This document shows positions 34,215 through 48,549 of a stretch of 64,000 bases of DNA, in pieces (positions within the stretch are counted from its first letter, which is position 1; each line of letters opens with the position of its first letter). The translations under genes and the position numbers were made by a program. The notes beneath the pieces are model-generated. The model made no database searches and was not told the DNA's origin. It saw nothing but the letters and a program-made list of their open reading frames with translations. Origin of the DNA: Tenrec ecaudatus (lineage: Eukaryota; Chordata; Mammalia; Afrosoricida; Tenrecidae); assembly GCF_050624435.1 (NCBI RefSeq), contig NC_134536.1:8560758-8624757 (forward strand), read 5' to 3'.

Positions 34215-34375
34215 ATCAGAGTAGAATTGTTCCCCACGGGATTGTCAATGGCTCGTATTTTGGTGAGTGTTTCACTCGGCCTTTCTTCCGAGGTGTCCCT
34301 GGACTCCCTCAAACCTCTAACCTTCCAGGTTAGCAGTGGAACATGGTGACCCTTTGCGTCACTTAGACGCCTACT
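34215..34375 (-). mobile_element. AfroSINE, diverged
   Basis: CAGAGTAGAATTGTTCCCCA, GGATTGTCAATGGCTCG, ACCTCTAACCTTCCAGGTTA and CCCTTTGCGTCACTTAGACG are in inverted SINE order. Confidence 0.5.
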
Positions 34376-34464
34376 TGCACACCATGGACGTCACTCTTGG
34401 TCTGCTAGGTAAACATAATTATTTAATCGGATTTTCATCCCCATTCTTGATGCACCCAAACCTG

Positions 34465-34832
34465 GACAATGAATAAGTAAGACCAGTGACGAACTGATGC
34501 CCTTGAAATCTGGTGTGAGCAACAGCTATTGAGTGGACCCTGGAGTCCCGACGAATGAACCAATTTGTCTTGGGAGAAGTACAACCAGAGGCTCTTTCGA
34601 AGTGAGGATGGTGAGACTTCGGTGCCCATACTTTGCAATGGTTATCAGGAGGGCCCGGTCCCCTAGAAAAGGAGAGCATGCTTGGGTAAGAAGAGGGGCA
34701 TGGAAATAAATGAGAGAGAAGGATGGGTTTAAACATACCAACCTGTGAGAAGGGTCTAAAAGCGGCCCGTGTGTGTTTCTGTGGTACACGGGACTGCTAT
34801 GAGTCAGAAGCAACTGGGTGGCACCGAACAAT
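34465..34832 (+). mobile_element. RTE LINE 3' part, diverged
   Basis: TTGTCTTGGGAGAAGTACAA, AAGTGAGGATGGTGAGACTT, ATCAGGAGGGCCCGGTCCCC and GACTGCTATGAGTCAGAAGC appear in RTE order and end at GGTGGCACCGAAC. Confidence 0.65.
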
Positions 34833-35394
34833 GGCAACCCCCTTCCATGAATTGGTAAAGATGCACTTCAGCTCATCTGACCTCCCTCACCTTCTCTGGG
34901 GTCTTGGCTAAGTTCTGTGGGGCCCACACTGCACCCAGGTATCACTTGTGCTGTCAGCTGTCTAAACAGATGTCTGGTGCGCTCCCTGCTTCCACCAGGC
35001 TGTGGCTGTCAGTCCGGGCATGCCTCTGTCTGGCCCAGGGGCTCAGTGGTCACTTCTGCACCTCATCCTGAAGTGCAGGTGGTTCTGATGCTAGTGCTTA
35101 GGAACCATGGGGCAGTGGTCCTGTTTGGACCACCCCGTGCCTTCCTTGACTCTATTCACTTTCCCAAGACTCTGCTGAGAGGTCACCACCTAGATCTCAC
35201 TCTCGAGTTCTGCAAACTTGCCTCAGGTTTTGCTGTCTTGCCAAGGGGCAGGCTGCAGAGAGGGCTCATAGTTGTTCATAGCTATGGTCTAGTCAGCCCC
35301 CACCTCTCAGCACCTCACGCCCAGCGGGAGGAACTGCGGCACTGTCTGTACCTCCGCACAATTGGTTGCGGATTGGATCCTTGTGATCCACAGT
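34833..35394. other. Intergenic, no feature recognised
   Basis: It contains most of a 188-codon ORF (34917-35483), the longest on the plus strand here. Its 3' third runs into an RTE copy, it has no domain, and I do not call it a gene. Confidence 0.5.
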
Positions 35395-35395
35395 G

Positions 35396-35663
35396 GTGCA
35401 AGGATGGCGAGACTTCATCTCGCGTCCTTTGGACATGTTGTCAGGAGAGACCAGTCCCTGGAGAAAGACATCGTGCTTGGTAAAGCAGAGGAGCAATGGG
35501 AAAGAGGAAGGTCCTCAACAAGATGGATTGACACCGTGGCTGCAACAATGGATTCAAGCATAGGAACCATTGTGAGGCTGGTGCAGGACTGGGCCATGGT
35601 TCATTCTGTCACGCATGGGGTCGCTATGGGTTGGAACTGATTCAGTGGCCCCTAACAGCAGAC
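35396..35663 (+). mobile_element. RTE LINE 3' end, well preserved
   Basis: The peptide at 35430-35600 (VVRRDQSLEKDIVLGKAEE, then RGRSSTRWIDTVAATM) is the C-terminal part of the RTE ORF and still open for about 70 codons. The 3' end reads GGTCGCTATGGGTTGGAACT with CCCCTAACAGCAG. Compare the inverted copy at 60288-60540, whose frame is open over the same stretch. Confidence 0.8.
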
Positions 35664-36865
35664 TTTAAAATCCTTAATAAAGTCCCTATCTCTTTCCAGC
35701 CCCCTTCCCACCTCTCAGGTGCTGTAGGACCTGAGACCTGTTCCTAACTTAGTGAGCAATGTCTTCTTCGCGCCCTATCCCTTTTGGTGTCACTTAGCAC
35801 TTAAGCAAATCTTCTTAATCTCGGTCTCTGGAGTGTCTGGAGGGGAGGAGGAGAGACGGGTGGGTCTGTGAGCAGCTCCACCATCACTGTTTTTCCTGAG
35901 CATATTCGTCGTCAGTCAGAAGCCTTTCAGTTTCTCGTTTCAGAAACCCAACTCACACAGTGACTTCCGAATGAAAGCAATGTTATTGAGTCAGCGGGAC
36001 TGTTGAACATTAAGTGTATTATTTCAGGCACAGCTGGGGTCAGAGGCTCAAATCCTGTCTCCTGGAGTCATTTCCCTGCATCGTTTGGCTTCACTTTGTG
36101 TTAGCGGCAGTTGGCAGGCTCTTTTCCGTTGGCAGTAGTCCTTAGTATCAGCCTCACAACCCGCATGGAGCAGCAGCACCGCTGGACCAAATGCCGCAGG
36201 GAGAGGAGGGGCCGGATGCTCACTTCTGCTTGAATTAGAGGCTCTTCTGACAGCCCACTCCTGCAGCTGGAGAATGGGACAGCTCCTCTTAAGTCGGACA
36301 GGCACTGGGTAGGATCCTGGTTCTTGTCTGGGGAAAATGGTGGAGCTGCTGTTTGAATAAAGTGAAATGGATCTGGGTAATCAAAAGTAACAGATGGACA
36401 GTCCGAATGAGCTGGATTAAGCTGTAGGAACAAACAACATCCTATGCCCAGAAGAAACGTAGCAGAGGTGGGTCCCTTGTGCCCATTCATATACATTAGA
36501 AGTTTGCAGGAAGCTCTGCTCACTCAGATCCCAAGCTAACAAGAAGCCATCGACACATGCTTCTCCCAGACAGCAAAGCGGGATGCTACTAAGATGCTTC
36601 CGTTGAGAGAGGTTGCTTGTCACTTCCACCCAGATCCAAAGGGCCAGTGGTAGACATAGGACATGCCCAGCATCTGAAGGACTGAGGATGGCAATGCAAG
36701 CATGCCAGAATGCTTGGTAACCTCCCAATGACAGCGACCACCTGGCACATTTATAAAGGGAAAACAGCAAGAGTTTGGTCTGTGGTGGATATCTTACAGC
36801 AAAGTATGTGCAAACTATTCTCATGCATTGACAGGTCTAAGTAGAGGTTACACTAACTCACATTG
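35664..36865. other. Intergenic, no feature recognised
   Basis: Minus-strand ORFs of 85-140 codons (36048-36824) overlap each other in different frames. No domain or repeat recognised. Confidence 0.5.
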
Positions 36866-37022
36866 ACCCTACACATCATGCTAAATGGAGAAGATTGGTG
36901 TTGTCAGAAGGTTCATTTTATTTGGGTCCACAATCAATGCTGGTGGAAGCAGCAACCAGGAAATCAAATGATGTGATTCATTGGACAAAAGACTTTTTTC
37001 AAGTGTTAAAAAAGCAAAGATG
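36866..37022 (+). mobile_element. RTE LINE internal fragment
   Basis: TTCATTTTATTTGGGTCCAC, AATCAATGCTGGTGGAAGCA and AGGAAATCAAATGATGTGAT match 25435-25480 in order. Confidence 0.7.
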
Positions 37023-37261
37023 CCATGTTCCAAATATGAAGACACTAATATAAAACAGATATTGAATTCTAAAAATCCCATTTTAATAAAGTAGTGCATT
37101 CCACCTTCTCTCTGAGCATTCAGCCTAAGTAATGCACATAATTATAATATGTTGGACCACATGTTTCTGGGGAAGTATTGGTACAATATTGGAAAAACAC
37201 TTCACCAAAGGAAATATACATACAAATCAGAAGCAAAACCAGTGATATATAATATATGTGT

Positions 37262-37262
37262 C

Positions 37263-37298
<36 letters not shown>

Positions 37299-37351
37299 CA
37301 GAGAACGAGAAGCAAAACCAGTGAGATAGATAGATGATAGATAGATGATAG
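37262..37351 (+). repeat. Compound microsatellite (TG)n(TA)n followed by (GATA)n
   Basis: TG units pass into TA units at about 37275 and end near 37299. A (GATA/GATG)-type tract follows at 37324-37351. Confidence 0.9.
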
Positions 37352-37860
37352 AAAGAAAGTGAGGTCAAGGAAATGACCCACACAGTGGGAGAAGTGGGTA
37401 AGAACAGTCTGGCTCTAGTCAATGGGTCAGATGTTAAGTTGGAGGCTCTTCTTGGTTCCCATAGCTGCAGGGTCTGACAGATCAGGAAGCAGGAAGATGA
37501 AACAGGAAGGCCACGGGCTGGTGGATACATGGTTGAGTGAATCCACGGTCAGTATGCCTCTGTTGATTGGCAGGCCATGGACTCGAGAACTGGAGGTTGT
37601 TGAATCAGATGCCATATGCAGACCCAGTAAAGTTAAGCTAACTTCCACAGCATCGACATATAGAGGAGTAGGCCACATTCCTCATGAAACACCCTGCTTG
37701 AAGGAGAAGCACTCCACCCTAATCTTTCCACAGCTTCTTGACTACGAATCCCATCATGGATTTGCTGACATTATGCTGGATCACATCCAGAGGCCTCCAC
37801 AGCCAAATTACTGAGAAGTCTGGGGCAGCCAGTTGGACGCAAACCTAACTATCACAACGG
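37352..37860. repeat. Repeat B copy, longest
   Basis: It spans both the 5' blocks (AGATGTTAAGTTGGAGGCTC) and the 3' blocks (AATCTTTCCACAGCTTCTTG, GACGCAAACCTAACTATCAC) seen separately elsewhere, so it links the fragments at 21841 and 26000 into one family. Confidence 0.55.
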
Positions 37861-39750
37861 GGAGAGAGCGATCCTTTGGGTGACAGGACTGTTGTGCTTT
37901 AACTTTAGTGGTGGTTGCATGGCTGTTCATGTGTCAAACTCAAAGACGTGTACACTAAACTGAATGCACATATAGTTTTAGAAACAATGAACCCAAACAA
38001 AAACTGTATCGGCATGTAGAAGAGTTCATGGAACCGAGTAAGCACTTATCAAAATCAACTATGCTTATATCTGTAAAGATTAATAATGTTTACTTCTATT
38101 GGTACTGTGAGTCTAAATAGAAAGTATTTTTCAACTCAATAACCACATATAAATTCAGAAATATTCTGACTACAATTCAGGTCCTGAATTTGTCCCAAGT
38201 AAACCCTCTGGACTGATTGAGTTCTGTATCTCTCTGGCCACCACTTGTTTCTCATTACCTAGAGCAACCCCAAGGGATAAACAGCATTTTCCAATACAGT
38301 ATCAAAACAAAACAGAGCTGTGGTCGCCAAATAATTAATTCCCATACAACATGGAAATCCAGAAATGTTGCAAATGGAATGTAGAGTCTCGCAGCAGCTG
38401 TGTTTCACATGGAAATAGAACACTAAACGTGACAGCCCTCAAGCAAACAAGTCAACAAAATATATCCACCATTATTGTCCCAATCTTAAAAAAAAAGAAA
38501 AAACACCCAAGTTTTCTAGTATTGTTTTACTGTTAACACTGAGCTCTGAGATGGACACGGACCATATATTGGCTATTGATCATAGTTCCTGGCATTCGAT
38601 GTTTGTTGAGCTAAAGATGAATACATGGTGAAAAATAAACATTACTTCCAAAATCAAATCGTGCTGAGGACACAAGTTTTCTTTTGGCCGCTCTACTCAC
38701 ATCTCTCCAAATCCTGAAGTTGCGGTCCATCAAGACCAAAGAACATATAAGGATGTGGAGAGGCAGTTCCTCATCTTGCATGATCCCCCTGAAAGGACCT
38801 GCGGTTTTGGAGGACTAGCTCCCACATAGAACGTTCTAGACCCTTCATTGAGGTCTCTCACAAAGAACCCCATTTTGCTATCCTGAGACAAATCTACAGG
38901 TTTCTCACCCTGTCTGGGTGCAGGAGGTGGAGTGTCTGTTTAGAATGGGCAGGCTCTATACCATACTTATACAGGGCTAAGTGGAATGAATGGCTGTGGG
39001 AAGAAAGTGCGTCAGGGCCACACAGATGCAGGAAACTTGCTGCTAAGCTTCTCTGGGATTTGGCTGCAGGAACTGCCAACAGAAGGCAACCAGGAGGTCG
39101 TAACAAAGGGCAATGCCCTGGATGTCTTTTTCTATAAACTTGATCAAGCTCTTTGATGGCAGCAAGCATAGCATCTCTTCTGGGCTGTGCAGCTGTACCC
39201 ACCACCATGCTGAGGACATAGTACAAATGCAACAAGCTCTCAATCGAGTGGACTGCATTCAATAAGAAGTTCACTCTGTGGGGAGCCAGATGTGTCAGCT
39301 TACACTAAGATGCTGGACTCTCTCAGGTGGACAATGTTGATTTACTTCAGGAAGATCTCGTCTCTTCTTTTCTGACAGCATATGATCGGGTACTGTGAGT
39401 CTCGGTTGCTAGTGAGTTGATGCTGACTCAGGGAGAACCTGTGTGTGTCAGGGTAGTACGGTGCTCTGTCGAGTTTTCAGTGGTTGATGTTCCAGCAGTT
39501 GATTCCTGGGCCTTTCTTACCAGCTGTGAATGTGTTAACTGTTTGAACCATCAAGAGACTTCTAGTTCTTGTAAGGAATCAAAAAATAAGAATGATTTGA
39601 GATGAATAAGAGGTAGGGTTTGCATTATTGGTAGCTTGAACTTGACTGCTGGAGCTATTCAGTTGAAAGTAACTGCAGAGCGTTCAGGGTTGGCAATGAT
39701 GCTGAAGTAAAAAACCGATGTCTTGGTTGATTAATAATGTCTGTCATGGG
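37861..39750. other. Intergenic, mostly unassigned, with one curious ORF
   Basis: AT-rich to about 38650. On the minus strand 39290-38894 is open for about 130 codons. Its first 50 residues (HLAPHRVNFLLNAVHSIESL, then LHLYYVLSMVVG) look more protein-like than the other ORFs here. I cannot identify it. It may be a pseudogene fragment or chance. Confidence 0.35.
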
Positions 39751-39952
39751 TCAAGAGGAGCCCTGGTAGTATAGTAGTTACATATTAGGATGTTAACCGC
39801 GAGGTCAGCAGTTCAAAACCACCAGATGCTCCTCGAGAGAAAGACACGGCTTTCTACTCTGGTCAAGAGCTACAGTCTGGGAAACCTACAGGGGTAATTC
39901 TACCCTGTCCTATATGGTTGCTATGAGCTAGAATTGACTTGATGGCTGGTTT
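39751..39952 (+). mobile_element. AfroSINE, full length
   Basis: AGGAGCCCTGGTAGTATAGT, CGAGGTCAGCAGTTCAAAAC, GAGAGAAAGACACGGCTTTC, GTCCTATATGGTTGCTATGA and GAATTGACTTGATGGC are all present in order. Confidence 0.9.
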
Positions 39953-40309
39953 TGTGGGTCGTGGGCTGGAGAAGAGTGTAGCCCTTGCCTCATCTGTTCC
40001 AGTTCTACTGGTGGAAGAAACAGGGGTCCAGAGTTCTAATCCCAGATCTACAACCATGTATATGACCTTAGAAGATGAATGACCGACTAAACTAACTACA
40101 TGAACTTTAAAGTTTACCATCTCTGGGAGGAGCAAAGAGATAGGCGCTTCCTCTCCACCCCACGCCTGCTTTATATAAGCTCTCTAAAAATTGACCTGAA
40201 TTCATTTGTATGAATCGTATTAGAATGTGCTGCATGCAGCCTCAGCCAGCATGGTCCCTTAACTGAGGCTAAGCCACTCCTCTACAAACAGACTTCTCAA
40301 TCCACTGGT
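39953..40309. other. Intergenic, no feature recognised
   Basis: Nothing nameable. Confidence 0.5.
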
Positions 40310-40560
40310 GCCAGTTTGTTGGTGGAGGCCATGTGTTGGTAGGATGCTGGACACTCTGATACCAGTTATTTCAAATACCAGCAGGTCACCCATGGTAGAC
40401 AGGTTTCAGAACTTCTAAATTAAGACAGACTAAAAAGGATGACGTGGCAATCACTTCCCCAAACCAGTCATTGAAAACCTGTTGGCTCACAAGAGAACAT
40501 TGTCTGACACACTTGCTATGGAAATGTCAACTGGAGGGATCAATGGCTAGAGGGGGACAC
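40310..40560 (+). mobile_element. RTE 5' region / RTE-derived SINE
   Basis: GCCAGTTTGTTGGTGGAGGC, ACCAGTTATTTCAAATACCA, CCATGGTAGACAGGTTTCAG and AACATTGTCTGACACACTTG match the 5' end of the long RTE at 22290-22560. Confidence 0.65.
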
Positions 40561-40827
40561 AGTGTTTGGTGCAGTAGCAGGTAAAGATGGTGAGGAAGAC
40601 CCTCAATGTGATGGGTCGTCACCAGGACTGGGCAACTTCTCTTTATGTTGTAGGTGGGTAGCCACAAGTCAGAGCTCACTCCATGCAACAGACCACAATT
40701 TAATATAGAATAGTTTATAGATGGTTCATTCTCTTAAAAAGTTTTTTTCTTGTTATGTCCCTGTAAACGGCCTTCTTAAAATGTGACTTCCAGAATTTAC
40801 ACAATACTAAAAACTTCTCTGGCTGTA

Positions 40828-41245
40828 GGTAAATCTGCAGCACAAGACCTCTTTAGCGTGTGAAAGAGCAAGGTTGTCACTTAGAGAACTTAGGTGTGCC
40901 TGACCCGAACCGTGATCTTTTGAACCACCTCTAATACATGTGAAAGTTGGACGATACATGAAGAAGACCGAAGCATCAATGCATTTGAATGAAGGTGCTG
41001 GTGAAGAATATTGAAAGTACCATGGACTGCCAGAAGAACAAACACATCTGCCTTGAAAGAAATATAACCAGAGTACCCCTTAGAGGGGAGGATGGCGAGA
41101 CTTTTTCATACATCCTTTGGACGGGTTATCAGGAGAGACTAGTTCCCTGGCAAAAGACATTATGCTCAGTAAAGTAGAAGGGTAGCATTGTACACAGGGT
41201 CTCTGAATCAGAAACTACTTGATGGCATCTAATAACAACAACAAA
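40828..41245 (+). mobile_element. RTE LINE 3' part
   Basis: GCACAAGACCTCTTTAGCGT, GTTGGACGATACATGAAGAA, ACCATGGACTGCCAGAAGAA, GGGAGGATGGCGAGACTTTT and a 3' end with CTAATAACAACAACAAATG. An inverted RTE 3' scrap may follow at 41277-41340. Confidence 0.75.
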
Positions 41246-43605
41246 TGTAGACTCATTTAAACGACTGTTGCTATCATTGTTAGGTGCTGTTAGTTGGTTC
41301 TGACTTACAAAGATGGTTTAACCCAGTTTGGACAGAGTATTTGCTAATAAAAGTACCTAAGTTTAGATTCTCGTTTTCTGTGTGTGTTTTTGTTTGGGTA
41401 GCTGTATCACCCGAGGACTGTATTTAATTTCCATTTGAAGTTGAAAACATTTATTTGTAATAAAAGTTCAGAGTTTTGCAATCCAATACAGCCTAAAGAT
41501 TCCAGGCTGGGTTCAAAAACCATTGTATGACTGAAGGCCAGTGACTTATTTATGTTTCATGAAATGAGACTTAAATTCTTCAGGGGAAGCATGCCGTGTA
41601 GCATATGAAGTGAGCGTAAAATCCTTCAGTGGGAAACACACCCATTATTCTATGAAAAGTATGAATCACAGGGAGAGGTTGGCTGCCTGTCTATGCTGAG
41701 CTCTAATCCCCATTTCTTCCCAAATCAGCCGCATCACCAAGACAGGCTCGCGGGGTAGACCACGTAGCTCTTCTCATGTGCACACATTTTATACCCAAAG
41801 AAACATTTCCAGGAAATGTGAAATCTGCTAGTTCTCCCCAAAGGGCCTCCGTTTGGCATCGTCCTCACTCTCCATTAGCATCCTAGAAAAGGTGCAGCGG
41901 ACAACACAGCAGAAACTGGGGTGTGGGGGGGCGGGGTAAAAGAAACAAGCCATCTGTTTATCAGGAGAAGTTAGTTATATTTAAAGATTTTATCTCTGGC
42001 TTGTTATGGTGAAACATTTCTGGATATTAAAATAAAGGTTTTATTTTAGTTATTCTTGTAAAGTAATCCCCCTTTCATGGACAAGAACCCCCAAAGCTAT
42101 GTGAAAGCTCCTACTCTATTTTGCAAACTGAAATGTGTGTAACATATGAGATGAGTATCTAATCTGTCCTCGTAAGGAAGTCTAGTACTTTCCCAGGCAG
42201 CAGGCTGCCTGCATTTCCTGCACTGGTGTCTCTTGTAGAGCCGGAAGTACATGTGAGACACCATAGCACCATCACCAGCACATGATTTGTTTCCTGGTAC
42301 ATTCTATCAGGTTCACCAGGATTCACCTCACCACAGACTACAGAGGCTTTGGGCAGGAGCCGACACTGCATCCTGCCATTAATCACTTACATAACAGTGA
42401 AGCCCTCAGGTTGGAAAAGAAAGAGTTTGTCTCGAGTTCATTTCCATCAGGTTTGGTTTACCATGAAATCATAAGAAGACAAAACCTATATCCCATAGAG
42501 CTGCCTGGGGGTCACAGATAGCAAAGCCCATAGATAATACATCTTCTCTGAAAACATTCCATTCAACTGTCCTCAATGAAAACCCTCTCTTGCCTGCAGT
42601 CCAGAAAGACGAGAGGCTTATTGCTTGTGTAAACCATTTGGAACCTACAAATCTAAACAACTATGGGAACTTGGTTACAAAGTGTGGAACTCCCCCTTGT
42701 TTGTGTTACTGGTTCTTGAGAGCTGGACCACTCCTAAAGTCAATGAATAGGGTCTGGCCAGACCATCTGGCCAGGGAGACCACCTGGGGGCTAAGACTGA
42801 CAAAGCTTCATCAGGCATGATGTCATTGATGATGGCCACGGGAGAGGGCTATAAAGGCTTAGGAAGATGAAGTGCACTGGAGCTGCTTGTGTGGAGAGAG
42901 TTAATAGTGAATACTCTTGGGAGGGTCAATGTGTCCACTAGGCACTAGGCACACTCTGTTCTGAGCACCCTCCTGGACCTTGCTCTATGAGTTTCTTCTT
43001 CTCCTTGGTGTAGTAATGATAGGTTTTTCCCTGGATGCATGAGTTATTTCAATGAATTATCAGACCTAAGAAATAGAGAAGAGGTTGCTAACCACTGACC
43101 TAATACCAAGTGAATGGAAATGAAAGATAGAAACAGCCAGTGTCTGCTGACCTGACCCCAGGTGAATAGGAATGGGTGAAAGGGACTGTGCGGAGCATCT
43201 GGGGTCTGTGCTAAGTAGGGAAGAAAGGCTGAAATTTCCACAGGACACATTTGTGATGCAACTGGTGTCAGAAGTGGGATTCACTTACACGGGCCTGGCT
43301 TTGGACAGTCACCACCTTGAGAACGGTGACCTGGAATCCTGACTGGTTGGTCATTTATATGAGCTATCGCAAAGGCATAATGCATGTTCCAAGTTCAAGA
43401 AAAGACCACCACCTGAAGTAGAAAGTACCCTGCCCTGATGTGCGGTTTAGTTCAGGTACAGACCCCTGATAGTATCTTAACATTCCAGGAACTCCCCTAG
43501 TCCAATAACTTTGTACTTCGGTGTACATCTTCCCTAGAAACTTCTAGATGTTAACAAATAGCACTTTTGTTCCAAAAAGTCCCACACACGTATCCATAGT
43601 GAACC
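41246..43605. other. Intergenic sequence downstream of FNDC1, no feature recognised
   Basis: This is the longest stretch in the window without a nameable repeat. A G-rich run (GGGGTGTGGGGGGGCGGGG-like) lies near 41918-41936. Small ORFs on both strands have no domain. Confidence 0.5.
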
Positions 43606-43622
43606 ATTACAAATTTAGCCAT

Positions 43623-43628
43623 TTTAAT
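43623..43628 (-). terminator. Candidate ATTAAA polyadenylation signal
   Basis: The minus strand reads ATTAAA here, the commonest variant of AATAAA. About 40 bases further downstream (plus 43583-43592) the minus strand has a GT-rich stretch (ACGTGTGTGGG), as expected for a downstream cleavage element. No AATAAA occurs on the minus strand between here and the stop codon. Confidence 0.4.
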
Positions 43629-43651
43629 CAATATTCTTGCAGACAAGAAGG

Positions 43652-43689
43652 TATATGTATATGCATATATACATATATTTATATATAAA
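43652..43689 (+). repeat. AT-rich (TATA)n tract
   Basis: Imperfect alternating A/T tract (GTATATGCATATATACATAT-like) inside the proposed 3' UTR. Confidence 0.8.
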
Positions 43690-44243
43690 AATTGAGAATT
43701 TACAAATAAGATTTGATACATTTAGCTTAGCAGTGGGTAAGTCCATGGGATAAACTTCAAGTGGGATACAGTTGCACTGGTGGTATTTTTAGTCATTCCA
43801 TTCTACTGCATACAAAGAGATCTGAAGCATACAGTCAGTGAGCTTTGTAGGAGTGCAATGAAAAGAAAATGTGTTTAGCATTCCGTGAGGCAAACTTAGC
43901 ATGTTCGTGTTGTTCCCTGCAGACACAAAAATGCCTGAATTTTGTGTCCAAAAAAGATTGAAAATCACAATGGAGCAGTGGCCTCCCCTGTAGCGGACAT
44001 TTCTGATGTCTCTGGGGATGTGCTCTCGCCAACAAAAAACTGAGGAGAAGCGGTGCAGACGTCCTGATTGAATCCTGTTTGTTGTCCTGATCATGAAGAG
44101 AAACAAGAGTTCCAGATGGAAGATAACCAGGATGTACAGTGTCGCCACCTGCAGACAGGAGAGCAGATCGCCTGCCCCCGGCCCCTAGTGCAAGTTCGTC
44201 CATGGGGCAGATCAGGGTAGCTCTCAGCATGATTGCCCTGTGG

Positions 44244-47223
<2,980 letters not shown>

Positions 47224-47253
47224 CTGGTGGCCTGACGACTAGCAGGGGGTTGT
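47224..47253 (-). CDS. FNDC1: FNDC1 exon 4 of 7: 30-nt microexon between FN3 and terminal domain
   Basis: This microexon of 30 nt has a CTCCACAG acceptor and a GTAAGT donor, the strongest consensus donor in the gene. It completes an Asp codon, encodes NPLLVVRPP and ends with the first base of a Gly codon (phase 1 on both sides). Without it the reading frame would be kept, but the ten-residue hinge between the FN3 domain and the terminal Cys/Trp-rich domain would be lost, so it could in principle be skipped cleanly. The next exon begins 712 bases downstream. I located it from the continuation of the family's C-terminal sequence, and both splice sites then fit exactly. The peptide after the junction, GGEPIWIPF, continues in the next exon. 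Confidence 0.85.
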
Positions 47254-48049
47254 CTGTGGAGGGAGAAGAAGACAAATAACATCACTACACACCAACAGCC
47301 CAAAGTGACGGTGCTGCCAATCACAGCGACCCAGGCTGCCACTGATTTGTAACAATAATGCTCCTTGGGTTCTGTCTCCCAGCCCTATTCTCTTAACACT
47401 CTTTTTAGTCATATTCCCTTGTGATTTACTTGTCAGCCTTGACTAGCGCAGGGGTTACGGGGCCAGGCCTCCCTCACAGTCAAAAATCCATGTACAGCTT
47501 ATTGTGGTGGCTTCTTGACCAGTGTGGGGCTGAACAGATTTTTCCCCTTGTTTCCACGGTAGTGAGTTCAAGTGTTGTGATTTTCTGCTGAGAATGCTGG
47601 TGTGCAGGGGGAAACGCAGCTAGAAAGTGTAGGTCCCTTTCATTGTGTATTGGCATTGGATGACACATCATCACCCCACTGTTTTGAAAAATGCCTGCCT
47701 TTGATAAAAGGGAAGAACATGAAGGGGGTGGAAAAGGTCCCGTTATCTTTTAGTTTCATTTTTTTCATGCACTTTTTGAAGGTACCCCCACTGCCACCTA
47801 GGTGGAAGAAAGCTATCTTGTCAAAACTTTGCATTTTGGAGCCAGATAAGCATTCAGACCCATTCCTATCCTCGGGTGCATCGCAGACCTGAGTTTATTG
47901 GGATGTTTTCGGGTCTGAATGATCTTATATTTCTCCAGATCCTTTGATCAAATGAAGTTTAGTAGTTGCCATAGATCCATCTTATGTTTGGAAAATGCGG
48001 CCATCAGCACAGAGGTATCTCTAGGCTGACATTAATCACCGACCATGGC

Positions 48050-48148
<99 letters not shown>

Positions 48149-48545
48149 AGAAAAGAGACTCTCATATTTCACAGGTTAGAAACACCGATGAGGTCTTTCA
48201 TCTACAGTCTTAGTGCATTGTTTTCATAAAATATTATATTTCCCACATATTTCAATTCAATAGATTTTGAGTCATTGTTTTAAAAACCCATTCCTATGGC
48301 AAATCTTCCCAGATGATGCTACATTAGGGGAAATAGAACCAAGTAGAAACTGCAGCCACTTTGGTTAGAGACCTGGTTCAACCGGGCTGAGGGAATGGGC
48401 CTGGCTTAGGGCCACAGGTTAGTCTGAATCCTCCAGCTGGTTTGCTGTATGGCAAGGTCACTGAGCCCAGAATGGCCACAGGGCACCAGCTCTATCATGT
48501 GTTGCTCAGATCACAAACCAAAGGAACATATTCTTCTTCTTCTTT
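47254..48545 (-). other. FNDC1: FNDC1 intron between exons 3 and 4, unassigned left part
   Basis: Unassigned sequence apart from the microsatellite listed next. The whole intron is 47254-50486 (3.2 kb) and phase 1. Confidence 0.7.
48053..48142 (+). repeat. Compound microsatellite (TC)n(AC)n
   Basis: About 26 TC units pass directly into about 19 AC units, 90 bases in all and uninterrupted. The longest microsatellite in the window, likely polymorphic. Confidence 0.95.
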
Positions 48546-48549
48546 TTTG

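Larger units (their letters stand above)
43606..44243 (-). other. FNDC1: Probable FNDC1 3' untranslated region
   Basis: The minus strand below the TAG stop has no further splice donor needed and no recognisable interspersed repeat until about 43690, where a short AT-rich tract (43652-43689) appears. I end the UTR just past an ATTAAA at 43623-43628. This gives a UTR of roughly 0.6 kb. The true cleavage site cannot be fixed without transcripts. Confidence 0.4.

Noticed and set aside
34917-35483. 188-codon plus-strand ORF
   Set aside because: No domain, GC-rich composition that favours open frames, and its end lies in an RTE copy.
35362-35640. 92-codon ORF with basic residues, looking conserved
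   Set aside because: It is conserved because it is the C-terminal end of the RTE ORF, also found at 60288-60540 and in other copies. It is not a host gene.
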